Positions 1-7,331 of a stretch of DNA of 50,299 nt are shown here, one piece after another. The notes beneath the pieces are model-generated. The model was not told where the DNA came from, searched no databases, and worked only from the letters and a program-made list of their open reading frames with translations. Source of the stretch: a virus; IMG/VR virus record IMGVR_UViG_3300031669_008154, positions 1 to 50,299 of that record; one strand, given 5' to 3'. The position numbers and the translations under genes are program-made. Each line of letters starts with the position of its first letter. Within the stretch, counting starts at the first letter, position 1.

Positions 1-219
1 TTACCTATTTAACCAATCCGGGTCAAACTTCCCCCAGCCAGACTCCAGTGTGCAATCCTCAGGGGTAAAGGATCCCGAGATAGGGTACCACTTAATAGAT
101 AGTGGAGACTTGACCATGTCGGTCTGCTTTATCCCTCCGTCGGCGATAAGAAGCATGATCCCGATTGCAAGTACCAAACCGATTAGCAGTAAAGTCTCAA
201 TCTTTCTCATCTTTCTCAT
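1..219 (-). CDS. Small membrane-anchored protein, 72 aa
   Basis: One hydrophobic segment follows a basic N terminus (about residues 8-27), then a soluble tail of about 45 residues, so it is probably a signal-anchored protein with its tail outside the cell. Its ATG overlaps the TGA of the winged-helix gene upstream (ATGA), and AGGAG lies about 7 nt before the start. It sits at the end of the ATPase operon, next to other small membrane proteins. No family recognised. Confidence 0.6.
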   Translation of the reverse strand: MRKMRKIETLLLIGLVLAIGIMLLIADGGIKQTDMVKSPLSIKWYPISGSFTPEDCTLESGWGKFDPDWLNR

Positions 220-497
220 AGGTCGTCTCCTGCTCCCGACGTAACAAATCTCACGTACCCGCTCCTGAGCAACCCTGGTATGGTTCGCTCTATCTGACCT
301 CTGGTCAGTCCCGATGCCTCGCTTATCTTCATCACGTCGCTGGACCCTCTCGTCTCCAGAGCCAGCAGTACCCGTCCTTTGACATCTCCTCCATACTCCT
401 GTAGGGCATCCTTACCCGATTCGGTGATGATTATAGCAGCATCGGACGGTATCTGCGCTCTCCCCTTGCCTCTGAACATCCTGTCGAAAAATCCCAT
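216..497 (-). CDS. Winged-helix DNA-binding protein
   Basis: 93 aa. Residues about 40-90 have the layout of a MarR/ArsR-like winged helix: a leading helix (RVLLALETRG), a helix-turn-helix (ISEASGLTRGQIERTIPGLL) and a wing (GYVRFV). The N-terminal part may be a separate small strand segment. The start has a strong AAGGAGG. It follows the packaging-type ATPase and overlaps the next membrane gene by 4 nt, so it is probably a regulator or DNA-binding factor of the structural operon. Fold assignment is by pattern only. Confidence 0.65.
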   Translation of the reverse strand: MGFFDRMFRGKGRAQIPSDAAIIITESGKDALQEYGGDVKGRVLLALETRGSSDVMKISEASGLTRGQIERTIPGLLRSGYVRFVTSGAGDDL

Positions 498-513
498 AAT
501 TGGTTCCTCCTTG

Positions 514-1605
514 TCAATTATCTCCTATTTTCAGTGACGACTTAATATTCGGCGCCGACTTGCTGTTGAACAACCCGAAATCGCAGGGGTAATCTATCAC
601 CCTCTTGTTTTTCTTGAACTTCAAGTCTTTCAATGTCGCCAGTGTCTCCCACTCGGACATATCTCCATCCTTCTCCAGTAGGTTGACGATGTCCTCGTAT
701 ACGTCCACTCCTGCCATCAGCACGTCCAGCACTATTCTCTCTTCCTCGGTCTCGGGAGCGTAGAGCAGTTCACCCTCGTCGCTCAAACAGTCAGGCCTAA
801 TGATAATCTTGCCGTCTCCCAGATAACTTCTTGGCTTGCCAGCGTCTATCGAGATGGAGAATGGCTTGCTTATTGCCACCAAGATGTCCACCCTCTTGTC
901 ATACCTGACCTTTTCGATGAAGTATGTGAACCGTGTCTTGTTGATTCTCGACCTAACGCAGGTAATCCGCCAGTCTACCCAAGGCAGGCAGGTTTTCTTG
1001 TCAAGCTCCGATACTAGCTGTGTTGTGCCTATAGTCAGAGAGTCTATGTGTCTTTTCTCCTTGAATATTCCACCCATAGTCTTGTTCATGGGGTTGTGGG
1101 GTTCACGGCTGTAGCAGTATCTCCAAAGTTCGGTGAGGTACAGTATGCTGTTCTTGAGCAGCACAACCCCTTTCTTGGTGACCCATGTATCAGCGGCTTT
1201 CTCTAGAGCCTTGTCGTGTTCCGTGGCCCTGAGACCGATGGCAACCTCCCGCATCTTAGCCAAGTCCTCGTGCAACACTTCCTCATTGAATAAGCCAGCG
1301 TAGAGACCGAACAGTTCTCTCGGTCGCTCGTCACGCAGGAGGCGTTTCCACGGGAAGTAGGTCCCCATGCGGTTTGTTATGTAATTACCAAAAGTGTCCT
1401 TGCCACTTCCCGGCTCTCCGACCGTAATGGCTACACCCCACAGCCCATTGAACAGGTTGTAGAGCTGCCTGGCCCGGTACGCGTCCTCGGGTGACAGAGT
1501 GCTGGGTAGCTTTACACCGACCTCTTCGTCATAACCGGGCGTGGTGTCAAACAGATCCTCGGTCGACTGGGTCGGTTGCTCCCTAATCCTCGTATCCTCT
1601 ACCAC
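514..1605 (-). CDS. FtsK/HerA/Zot-like P-loop ATPase, probable packaging or assembly ATPase
   Basis: 363 aa, probable GTG start. The Walker A loop GEPGSGKDT is at residues 63-71. The segment ILYLTEL (154-160) sits where the family has Walker B, with Thr in place of the usual Asp but Glu kept. It is followed by a run ending in SLTIGTTQ (189-196), the expected polar-Gln sensor strand. This order (P-loop, E-helix, TTQ) is that of the HerA/FtsK/A32/Zot group, which pumps DNA into virions or through membranes. No terminase is present, so this is the best packaging motor candidate. It overlaps the upstream gene by 23 nt. A conjugation-type ATPase is the alternative. Confidence 0.65.
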   Translation of the reverse strand: MVEDTRIREQPTQSTEDLFDTTPGYDEEVGVKLPSTLSPEDAYRARQLYNLFNGLWGVAITVGEPGSGKDTFGNYITNRMGTYFPWKRLLRDERPRELFGLYAGLFNEEVLHEDLAKMREVAIGLRATEHDKALEKAADTWVTKKGVVLLKNSILYLTELWRYCYSREPHNPMNKTMGGIFKEKRHIDSLTIGTTQLVSELDKKTCLPWVDWRITCVRSRINKTRFTYFIEKVRYDKRVDILVAISKPFSISIDAGKPRSYLGDGKIIIRPDCLSDEGELLYAPETEEERIVLDVLMAGVDVYEDIVNLLEKDGDMSEWETLATLKDLKFKKNKRVIDYPCDFGLFNSKSAPNIKSSLKIGDN

Positions 1606-2125
1606 TTGAGTATTGATCTTCTTCCTCCGTGCTTTTTTCCGTTTCAGCTAGGGCTATATCCGTTGCCCTCTCAAGGTTCTTGCCCGCTACCGACTTCTGC
1701 CACTGGGCTGCCCTCACCAGGTATTCGCCCATGACATCGAACACTATCGGCGGGTGCGTTTCCTCAAATATCCCCTCGTAGGTTTCAGGTGATTCTCTAT
1801 AGGCGGCTATCTTCACGCAGTCCAGAAACAGACCGTTCATGGTATCTATAAGCGGGAACATTCTGCCCTGCATACGGTCGATTATCGTGACTTCCCGCAA
1901 CTTGTCCCGCGACGGGTTGAATGCCAAGTCAATGACCTTATCCACGGCCCCGGCAGATACAGCCCCTTTCTCTCTCAGCCTCCGAAGTTCCTCCTCCGCT
2001 ATCGCCACCCGTCTAGACTCTATGCCGGGTCTGTGCAGGTCAACATTCTTCAGGTCAAGGTTCCGTCGCGACGCGCGACCCTTGCCGCCACCCCCTAGTG
2101 TCCGCTTGGTTATCTCTGTACCCAT
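1583..2125 (-). CDS. Hypothetical protein, 180 aa
   Basis: No family recognised. The N terminus is glycine-rich and basic, the middle is helical, and the last 25 residues are acidic. No membrane segment. The start has GGAGGC 6 nt upstream. Lying directly before the ATPase and overlapping it, it may be an accessory factor for that enzyme or a structural component, but nothing in the sequence shows which. Confidence 0.6.
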   Translation of the reverse strand: MGTEITKRTLGGGGKGRASRRNLDLKNVDLHRPGIESRRVAIAEEELRRLREKGAVSAGAVDKVIDLAFNPSRDKLREVTIIDRMQGRMFPLIDTMNGLFLDCVKIAAYRESPETYEGIFEETHPPIVFDVMGEYLVRAAQWQKSVAGKNLERATDIALAETEKSTEEEDQYSSGRGYED

Positions 2126-2152
2126 TACATTGCCTCCATCATGGCATTCTCA

Positions 2153-2917
2153 TCACGGCACCCCCAACGCAGCCTTAATAGCCGCAAGTGACGCTTGTAG
2201 CTCTGATACCGCCGACATTGCTGGTATCAGGTTAACAAGCGCTATGGCCACCAGTACTACGATGATTCCCAGTCCCACATATAGTATAAGCGGGTTAGGT
2301 AGCCTGTCAAGCTTTCTGGTGAACCCTTCCATTTTGTCGAATGTCTCGCGGCTGATTGTCACAGCCAGCTCACTTACTTTCTCTTTCATTATGTTGCCCA
2401 AGACGGCTGGCGATGCGACCATGTCCCTGGTCGGTGCCGTAGACAGACCATCGGCCAGTTCCATCAGGTCGCTCTTCGCGTCAGGATAGTCGTCGGCTAA
2501 ATCTCTAATGGTTGCGACAACATCCGGGCTTGCCACCCTGTGGGCGTATGATCCTCTGTTTAGCATGGGCTCCCAATCCTCCGAGTCCACTATCACCGTC
2601 TTGATTTTTTTCTGCAGGAATGTAGGAATGAAACCATCACCTGGGTAGAGCATCTCTACCGATGACAGCTTGTTGATTGGCCAGAGACGAACGGTGTTGC
2701 TCTCCGGCACTCTAAGCGCCACGTAATTGCCCGATTTGGGTGCGTACTCTGTCTTCGTGTCTCCGTCCGGTTGCACGACCAGCACTCTTACGCTGGTGGC
2801 GCAACGCTTGGACCATTGCCATTGATAGTAAATTATCATGGCAACGAAGATTATGACCAAGTACAGTATAAAGTGGAACGGTGAGAAATAGGTTGCTTGT
2901 ATGTCTGCTCCTGTCAT
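2153..2917 (-). CDS. Membrane protein with two TM segments, 254 aa
   Basis: A hydrophobic segment near the N terminus (about residues 13-30) and a second near the C terminus (about 213-235) enclose a soluble domain of about 180 residues; the end is an Ala-rich helix. No signal-peptidase site is obvious, so both ends may anchor the protein. GGAGGC precedes the ATG. Its position among membrane genes next to the ATPase suggests a virion-membrane or assembly role (inference). Confidence 0.65.
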   Translation of the reverse strand: MTGADIQATYFSPFHFILYLVIIFVAMIIYYQWQWSKRCATSVRVLVVQPDGDTKTEYAPKSGNYVALRVPESNTVRLWPINKLSSVEMLYPGDGFIPTFLQKKIKTVIVDSEDWEPMLNRGSYAHRVASPDVVATIRDLADDYPDAKSDLMELADGLSTAPTRDMVASPAVLGNIMKEKVSELAVTISRETFDKMEGFTRKLDRLPNPLILYVGLGIIVVLVAIALVNLIPAMSAVSELQASLAAIKAALGVP

Positions 2918-2933
2918 TAGAAGCCTCCTTCGC

Positions 2934-3392
2934 TTATATCTTGTTCGCCCATGCTTGCATCTTGCTCAAGGTTCCTGCTATTCGCGGGTGTTTCGTGTCA
3001 AAGTCTCGCCTCTCGGTGTCCAGTATAGCCTGTTCGTCGGGCGAGTACTTAGGTTTCCAGCTCAGCGGCAGCTTTACAATGATAGCTACCATCGTGCCGA
3101 GTGTTGCGATGGACAATAAAGCATTTAGCCAGTCAAGTATCTGAGGGTGATTGTCTGTCAATATAGTGGGAAGGTACGTCGCTAGTGCAACAGATGCGAA
3201 CACTATGGCGGTGAGTAGGGAAAAACACCAAACAAGTAGGCCAGTACTCACAAGACTGGCGAGCGACTCCTTGAGTGCCATCTTCCATCGGTGCTGTCTT
3301 AATCCTCTCCTGACCATAGTGTGGATTGGGAATCCTAGTGCTGTTGCCACGAAGGCAATCAGTAGAGCTGTGAGTTGTGTTTCGATAGCCAT
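2934..3392 (-). CDS. Polytopic membrane protein, 152 aa
   Basis: Three or four hydrophobic stretches (about 5-25, 45-70, 90-107) followed by a charged C-terminal tail of about 45 residues. The start has AAGGAGG. Size and topology resemble the small multi-TM matrix-type membrane proteins of lipid-containing viruses, but there is no sequence match I can name. It shares the operon with the ATPase and the surface proteins. Confidence 0.6.
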   Translation of the reverse strand: MAIETQLTALLIAFVATALGFPIHTMVRRGLRQHRWKMALKESLASLVSTGLLVWCFSLLTAIVFASVALATYLPTILTDNHPQILDWLNALLSIATLGTMVAIIVKLPLSWKPKYSPDEQAILDTERRDFDTKHPRIAGTLSKMQAWANKI

Positions 3393-3425
3393 GTCTTATC
3401 CTCCTTTGTAGTACATACTACTCTC

Positions 3426-3770
3426 CTAGAACCCTCCGTCTCCGAATCTGGGCTGCGTGCGATGCTCACGCTTTCTCAGCGATCTTCTCAGAGACCTGTT
3501 ATGTCCCAGCCGTTCGGTTGCCTTGTGTAATGATTGTGTCTTCTCCAGGCGGCGTCCCTTCAGCATGGCCGATGCCGTAGCCATGTTCATGGTAGGAAAC
3601 CTGCGGAGCTCGAAGTCGAGCCCGCCCAGCTGTTCCAGCCCTTTCTGCCGGGCTTCCTGTTCGGTCTTGCCACCAGGCAGCAAGTACGGTTTATTCGTGT
3701 CCGGATCTCTGGTAACTATCCAGTAGTACCAGTTCCGGCGATCTCTTCCGTTTCCACTTCCTGTGGTCAT
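3426..3770 (-). CDS. Basic hypothetical protein, 114 aa
   Basis: Very basic, especially in the last 50 residues, which are rich in Arg, Lys and His. The N-terminal part carries an aromatic NWYYWIV strand, recalling the WYY strands in the 1961-aa protein and in the 250-aa membrane HTH protein of this window. It may bind DNA inside the particle (inference). The ribosome binding site is weak. Confidence 0.55.
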   Translation of the reverse strand: MTTGSGNGRDRRNWYYWIVTRDPDTNKPYLLPGGKTEQEARQKGLEQLGGLDFELRRFPTMNMATASAMLKGRRLEKTQSLHKATERLGHNRSLRRSLRKREHRTQPRFGDGGF

Positions 3771-3808
3771 TCTGCCTTACCTTTTGCCTTTTCTACCTTT
3801 TGCCCTCT

Positions 3809-3913
3809 CTACTTTTTACCCCTTCGGCTCATGATTAAGAAGTAGCCGATAACGATTACCACAATCAGGATAATGTGCAGGGGAGATGAGAAGAAGTCAG
3901 TTAGTCCAGGCAT
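3809..3913 (-). CDS. Single-TM microprotein, 34 aa
   Basis: ATG at 3913 with a GAGGAGAG site about 10 nt upstream and TAG at 3809. A short polar N terminus (about 12 residues) is followed by a run of Leu, Ile, Val and Gly (about 13-28) and ends in SRRGKK. Short N terminus, one TM and a basic C-terminal tail is the design of small coat or pore proteins of extruded phages, but the match is architectural only. Confidence 0.5.
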   Translation of the reverse strand: MPGLTDFFSSPLHIILIVVIVIGYFLIMSRRGKK

Positions 3914-3967
3914 CTTTTACATCTCTCCTCTGTGCTTTGCTCTTTTATTGCTCTCCTCTTTTATTAG

Positions 3968-4014
3968 GAGGCAGGGGCACCCCCCTTTCGGAGATGGTGC
4001 CCCTCCTCGTTTTT
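3968..4014 (+). terminator. Hairpin with T-run, reads as a plus-strand terminator
   Basis: The arms AGGGGCACC (3973-3981) and GGTGCCCCT (3996-4004) pair perfectly. A T-run follows at 4010-4014 on the plus strand only. The neighbouring genes are all minus-strand, so it may stop antisense transcripts or act as an RNA structure upstream of the 34-aa gene. Confidence 0.35.
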
Positions 4015-4069
4015 CGTCATCGCTAGCTACACTAGACGATGTCATGATCCCCCTTCAACGGGACTGGGG

Positions 4070-4228
4070 CTAAGCCCCTTTCCGGCCGATAGACATCACG
4101 ACTCCGATAAGTATAGCCGCAGCCACGATCACGCGCAACAAGTTCTGGAGGATTACGGAACCCGTATCCGTGCCAGTTATAATGTTGCTGATTAGGCTGT
4201 CTATGACAACAAACGCAACTACTCCGAT
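4070..4228 (-). pseudogene. Start-less small membrane protein, remnant next to HNH gene
   Basis: The open frame encodes two hydrophobic stretches (near GVVAFVVIDSLI and VIVAAAILIGVVMSIG) and a basic end, very like the other membrane microproteins here. There is no ATG or GTG at its head: an in-frame TGA lies at 4229-4231, directly after the HNH stop codon. An ATG in another frame (4232) gives an implausible product. The HNH gene may have displaced its start, or a frameshift separates it from that ATG. Confidence 0.4.
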
Positions 4229-4235
4229 TCATTTG

Positions 4236-5078
4236 CTACACACCATTACTGGCGGATTGGACTATACCTTCAATCTGCTCAATGAGCCGATTGCTCAGCG
4301 TGTTATAGCATCGTAGATTCGGGATTGATTCGGGAATGCTATCTCGGACTTCCTGTAAAGCCGCCTTGAGAAGAAGGTTCTCTTTTTCCAAGTGCTGTAG
4401 CCTATCCTCATGGCTTATCAACTGTTCCTGCAGTGCTTGTAGCACCAAGGCCGAGTGGTGTTCATGTTCGTTTAGAAGCTGGAGGTTCTCGAGGCGGTTA
4501 TCATTTTTTACACCGTTGATGTGATGCACTACCTCGTACTTTGTGAGGGGTCTTCCAAGCGAGCGAGCAACAACCAACCTATGCTCGGCAATGACGGCGT
4601 TATTCTTATACCCACGCGTGGCCATTACAGCTAGTGGGTCGTCCTTTGGTATAAGGACGTAAGTGTAGCCGCGTGTTCTCTTGATGCCGTCCTTCCATCG
4701 TGGGTGTTCTGGCCCCGACTTGGAGTTGTGGATTTTGGCTGCACATGAAGGGCAGGGTGCGTCCTTGTACCGCATCCTCGTCCAGCGTGTTGCCCCACAT
4801 TCAGGGCAGACAGCATAGATATGAATGGATCTACCGGACATTCCGACCGTGCAGGCACGTGCTGTGTCCCCAGTCTCTGGCTTCCCTTGACCGGAGAACG
4901 TGAGTGGTTTACGCTGCCGCTCTCTGTGATTAGCTGAACATTTCCAACAGCGTGTTGTCTCGTTGTGTAGCGGTCTCCACCGCTCAACACCACAGTCAGG
5001 GCAAGCTACCCAAACAAACTTTGCTCGTCCCTTGTAGCCTATCTTTGGCGCTACTGTTATATCCCCAATGTTCGGCAT
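4236..5078 (-). CDS. HNH homing-type endonuclease with two zinc ribbons and coiled coil
   Basis: 280 aa. Two Cys4 zinc ribbons lie in the first half (CPDC...CWKC and CPECG...CPSC). The nuclease core contains EHRLVVARSLGRPL, then VVHHINGVKNDNRLENL and EHEHH, the usual HNH layout of free-standing phage homing endonucleases. A leucine-rich coiled coil follows (about 215-250). It cuts DNA to spread its own gene. It has a weak ribosome site and abuts a start-less membrane ORF downstream and two competing reading frames upstream, as expected of an inserted gene. Confidence 0.88.
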   Translation of the reverse strand: MPNIGDITVAPKIGYKGRAKFVWVACPDCGVERWRPLHNETTRCWKCSANHRERQRKPLTFSGQGKPETGDTARACTVGMSGRSIHIYAVCPECGATRWTRMRYKDAPCPSCAAKIHNSKSGPEHPRWKDGIKRTRGYTYVLIPKDDPLAVMATRGYKNNAVIAEHRLVVARSLGRPLTKYEVVHHINGVKNDNRLENLQLLNEHEHHSALVLQALQEQLISHEDRLQHLEKENLLLKAALQEVRDSIPESIPNLRCYNTLSNRLIEQIEGIVQSASNGV

Positions 5079-5117
5079 GCTAGCTTTACAGTTCGTCTTC
5101 AGTCTCTACGGGGTCAA

Positions 5118-5237
5118 TTACGACTTCCCTCGGTATTGCCCTCTTATCCCGTTGCGAAGGGAGTAGGGTTTCACCGATATGAGCTGAGTTACGTGGCGAT
5201 CATTACTCACCACGGTAACAAGACCTCTGACGCTCAC
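5118..5237 (-). CDS. Short ORF, 39 aa, possibly frameshifted
   Basis: GTG start at 5237 with GGAAGGTGAG upstream, about 50 nt downstream of a good promoter. The product begins MSVRGLVTVVSNDRHV. From about 5195 a second frame also reads like protein, ending in KRAIPREVVIDPVETEDEL just before the HNH gene (stop about 5085), but it has no start codon. The two may be halves of one gene joined by frameshift or broken by the HNH insertion. Confidence 0.4.
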   Translation of the reverse strand: MSVRGLVTVVSNDRHVTQLISVKPYSLRNGIRGQYRGKS

Positions 5238-5285
5238 TTTGCTCTCACCTTCCTTTTTGGGCAAGACAGCCCATCTAAAAAAGGA

Positions 5286-5314
5286 ATTGTATCATACTTC
5301 GTCATGCTTGTCAA
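5286..5314 (-). promoter_or_regulatory. Sigma-70 promoter
   Basis: On the minus strand TTGACA (5314-5309), 17 bp, TACAAT (5291-5286), preceded by GGGGAC. It reads into the short ORF and the HNH/membrane genes. Between it and the 175-aa gene lie two copies of GGCACTATATCTT (5342-5354 and 5372-5384), a possible operator pair. Confidence 0.75.
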
Positions 5315-5395
5315 GTCCCCCACCAGCCACACGAACAAAACGGCACTATATCTTGTGGTTTAGGGGTGTTTTGGCACTATATCTTCTTGCCGTCT

Positions 5396-5923
5396 TTATC
5401 TCCCGAACAGGTTCACTGCCAGCGCCACGACCATACCGATGGCCAGAATCATCCAGAGGTACGTGATTATAGCGAGGTTAGTCCCTAGAAACTCCAGATG
5501 AGGGTTGAAAAACGACCCAAGCAGTCGGAACAGTGCCAGAGGGGCTACTACAACAGCACGGGGTCCAGCTATGTCTGTCAGGGCGACCACGTTATAAGCC
5601 ATCGACATACCCATCATGGCTCCCGGTACCGTGGACACGAAAGTGCCGGCGGCGTGGCTTACAGCCTCGGTGCCCTCAGCTCCTCTCACGAGTGGTGCTG
5701 TGGCGCTACCGTAAATGGTGGTGCTGGTTTTGTGAGAGTAGCCTACGTGCTCGTCCTCCAGTACTACGACTCCAGTCTCAGGGAGGCCAGCTGTGCTGTA
5801 CACGGTAAGGACATTGTCGGTCTCGTCAATAGCCACTGTCAGAGTCGTAGTGGCAAAATCCATTTGTCCCGCGGCTACTCCGCCTGCTATGCTGATGCAC
5901 AGCCACATGAGAAGCATGAACAT
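5396..5923 (-). CDS. Secreted or surface protein with C-terminal TM, 175 aa
   Basis: An N-terminal signal peptide (MFMLLMWLCISIAGGVAAG) is followed by a beta-rich ectodomain of about 90 residues and two hydrophobic stretches, the last near the C terminus (about 148-172). It stands downstream of two similar, larger surface proteins and may form one membrane complex with them. No known domain recognised. Confidence 0.65.
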   Translation of the reverse strand: MFMLLMWLCISIAGGVAAGQMDFATTTLTVAIDETDNVLTVYSTAGLPETGVVVLEDEHVGYSHKTSTTIYGSATAPLVRGAEGTEAVSHAAGTFVSTVPGAMMGMSMAYNVVALTDIAGPRAVVVAPLALFRLLGSFFNPHLEFLGTNLAIITYLWMILAIGMVVALAVNLFGR

Positions 5924-6052
5924 AAAACCCTTCCCTACGCCTCTACCTCCTGGGTCCAGCGGTTTGTTTTACAGCTACAGTTGCAGTTAGCACATAGCAC
6001 CCTGTAGGTATCCGTAGGCCACTCTATCCTTATTATTGTCATTATATCCATT

Positions 6053-7324
6053 TTACACAGTTGACGGCTTAAAGAATATCAGGTACCCTATGAAGGCGTC
6101 GCAACCGAGGAATATCAGTATCGGTGCTAACAACGACACCATTCCTATAACGGCTCCCCCTAAGAACATACAGTTGAACATGAGAAAAGTCACCTTGCCC
6201 GCGCTCTGTGCGTTCCTCTCGCTGGCCTTCTTGTAGACGGCAGCACACACCAGCAGAGTGACTACGGACCACACTACCATGGACAGCCACATTCTGGACA
6301 TGCCGACCAAATTTGCTAGGTCAGTTAAATCCCACCCGGTGCCTATTATAGTGTCCGTTATCATGGTCTGCGTGGTGTTGAGTACGACATTGAATGTTAT
6401 GTTCCCCGCAGCGGTCACGGTCAGCGTGTTAGTTCCTGCGACGAGGCTTACCGGCGACCCGGTAATATTCCCCGTGCCATTGGTGGCAGTTCCGACTGTA
6501 CCGCTCGTCAACGTGGCTATGATTGTCCCCGTGCTGTTTGCCCCCACTATGTTCGTACCCTCCGTGAGCGTTACCGGCGATCCTGTCACGTTGCCTGTAC
6601 CACTGGTCACGATGGCGCCGAACTCTCGGGAGTAGTCCACATCGGGATACAGTGGGTCGTACGACGAGTAGACGAATATCGATGGGGCTATGGTTCTTAG
6701 TCCGAGTATCACGTTGACGAAGTACTCTTCACCTAGAGCGGTCAGCTTGTTGCCTTCCGCAGTGGTCTGCACTAGGTCAAATACCCAGAGAAGTTCCAGC
6801 AGGTCAGCGTAGTATAGTACGCGAATTCCCACCAGCGTACTGGTGGCGCCTGTCGTCTGCCAGTAGTCTATGCCTACCGACACGGAGGGTGGGTCTCCAG
6901 CCCAGCCGGATTCAACGGTCGGGTTACCTGAGAGGCGAATACTGTACAGAGCGGCATCGGCACTGGTCAGGTTAGCAACTACCGTCTCGGCAGCTGTGAA
7001 GTATATCCATGCCATCCCGTACCCGTAGCCACTATCGACGAACGTGTATGGGGCGACAGCCTTGAGCTGGGTGACACCATCTGTGTCCATGAATATGAAT
7101 AGGTAGGCTTCCGTAGCGGTCTCGCTCGGCAGGAAGCCGTAATCGATAAGGTAGTAGACAAGCACTCCAACGTCTCCCTCCTCTAGGCAGTCCTCATAGA
7201 CGTAGACTGCGAGCGCTTGCAAATCGTCAGGGTCGTCTATAGCCAGCACAGGCGACACAACGGTCATAAGCAGGAGAACCGCGAGCAAAACTGGCGTGAT
7301 CCACTTTATCAGTTTCTGTTTCAT
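6053..7324 (-). CDS. Secreted surface protein with C-terminal TM segments, 423 aa
   Basis: It starts with a clear signal peptide ending near VLA at residue 28. The ectodomain of about 300 residues holds two copies of a short beta repeat near residues 245-310, each with the core TGN(V/I)TGSPV(T/S)L followed by a GTN turn. The C terminus carries two or three hydrophobic helices. This plan is that of viral spike or attachment proteins and of bacterial envelope proteins. It lies 8 nt after the 573-aa surface gene, so the two are translated together. Confidence 0.65.
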   Translation of the reverse strand: MKQKLIKWITPVLLAVLLLMTVVSPVLAIDDPDDLQALAVYVYEDCLEEGDVGVLVYYLIDYGFLPSETATEAYLFIFMDTDGVTQLKAVAPYTFVDSGYGYGMAWIYFTAAETVVANLTSADAALYSIRLSGNPTVESGWAGDPPSVSVGIDYWQTTGATSTLVGIRVLYYADLLELLWVFDLVQTTAEGNKLTALGEEYFVNVILGLRTIAPSIFVYSSYDPLYPDVDYSREFGAIVTSGTGNVTGSPVTLTEGTNIVGANSTGTIIATLTSGTVGTATNGTGNITGSPVSLVAGTNTLTVTAAGNITFNVVLNTTQTMITDTIIGTGWDLTDLANLVGMSRMWLSMVVWSVVTLLVCAAVYKKASERNAQSAGKVTFLMFNCMFLGGAVIGMVSLLAPILIFLGCDAFIGYLIFFKPSTV

Positions 7325-7331
7325 GATTTCA

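Noticed and set aside
4032-4232. 66-aa minus-strand frame after the HNH gene
   Set aside because: Composition is not protein-like, while the overlapping frame encodes clear membrane helices.
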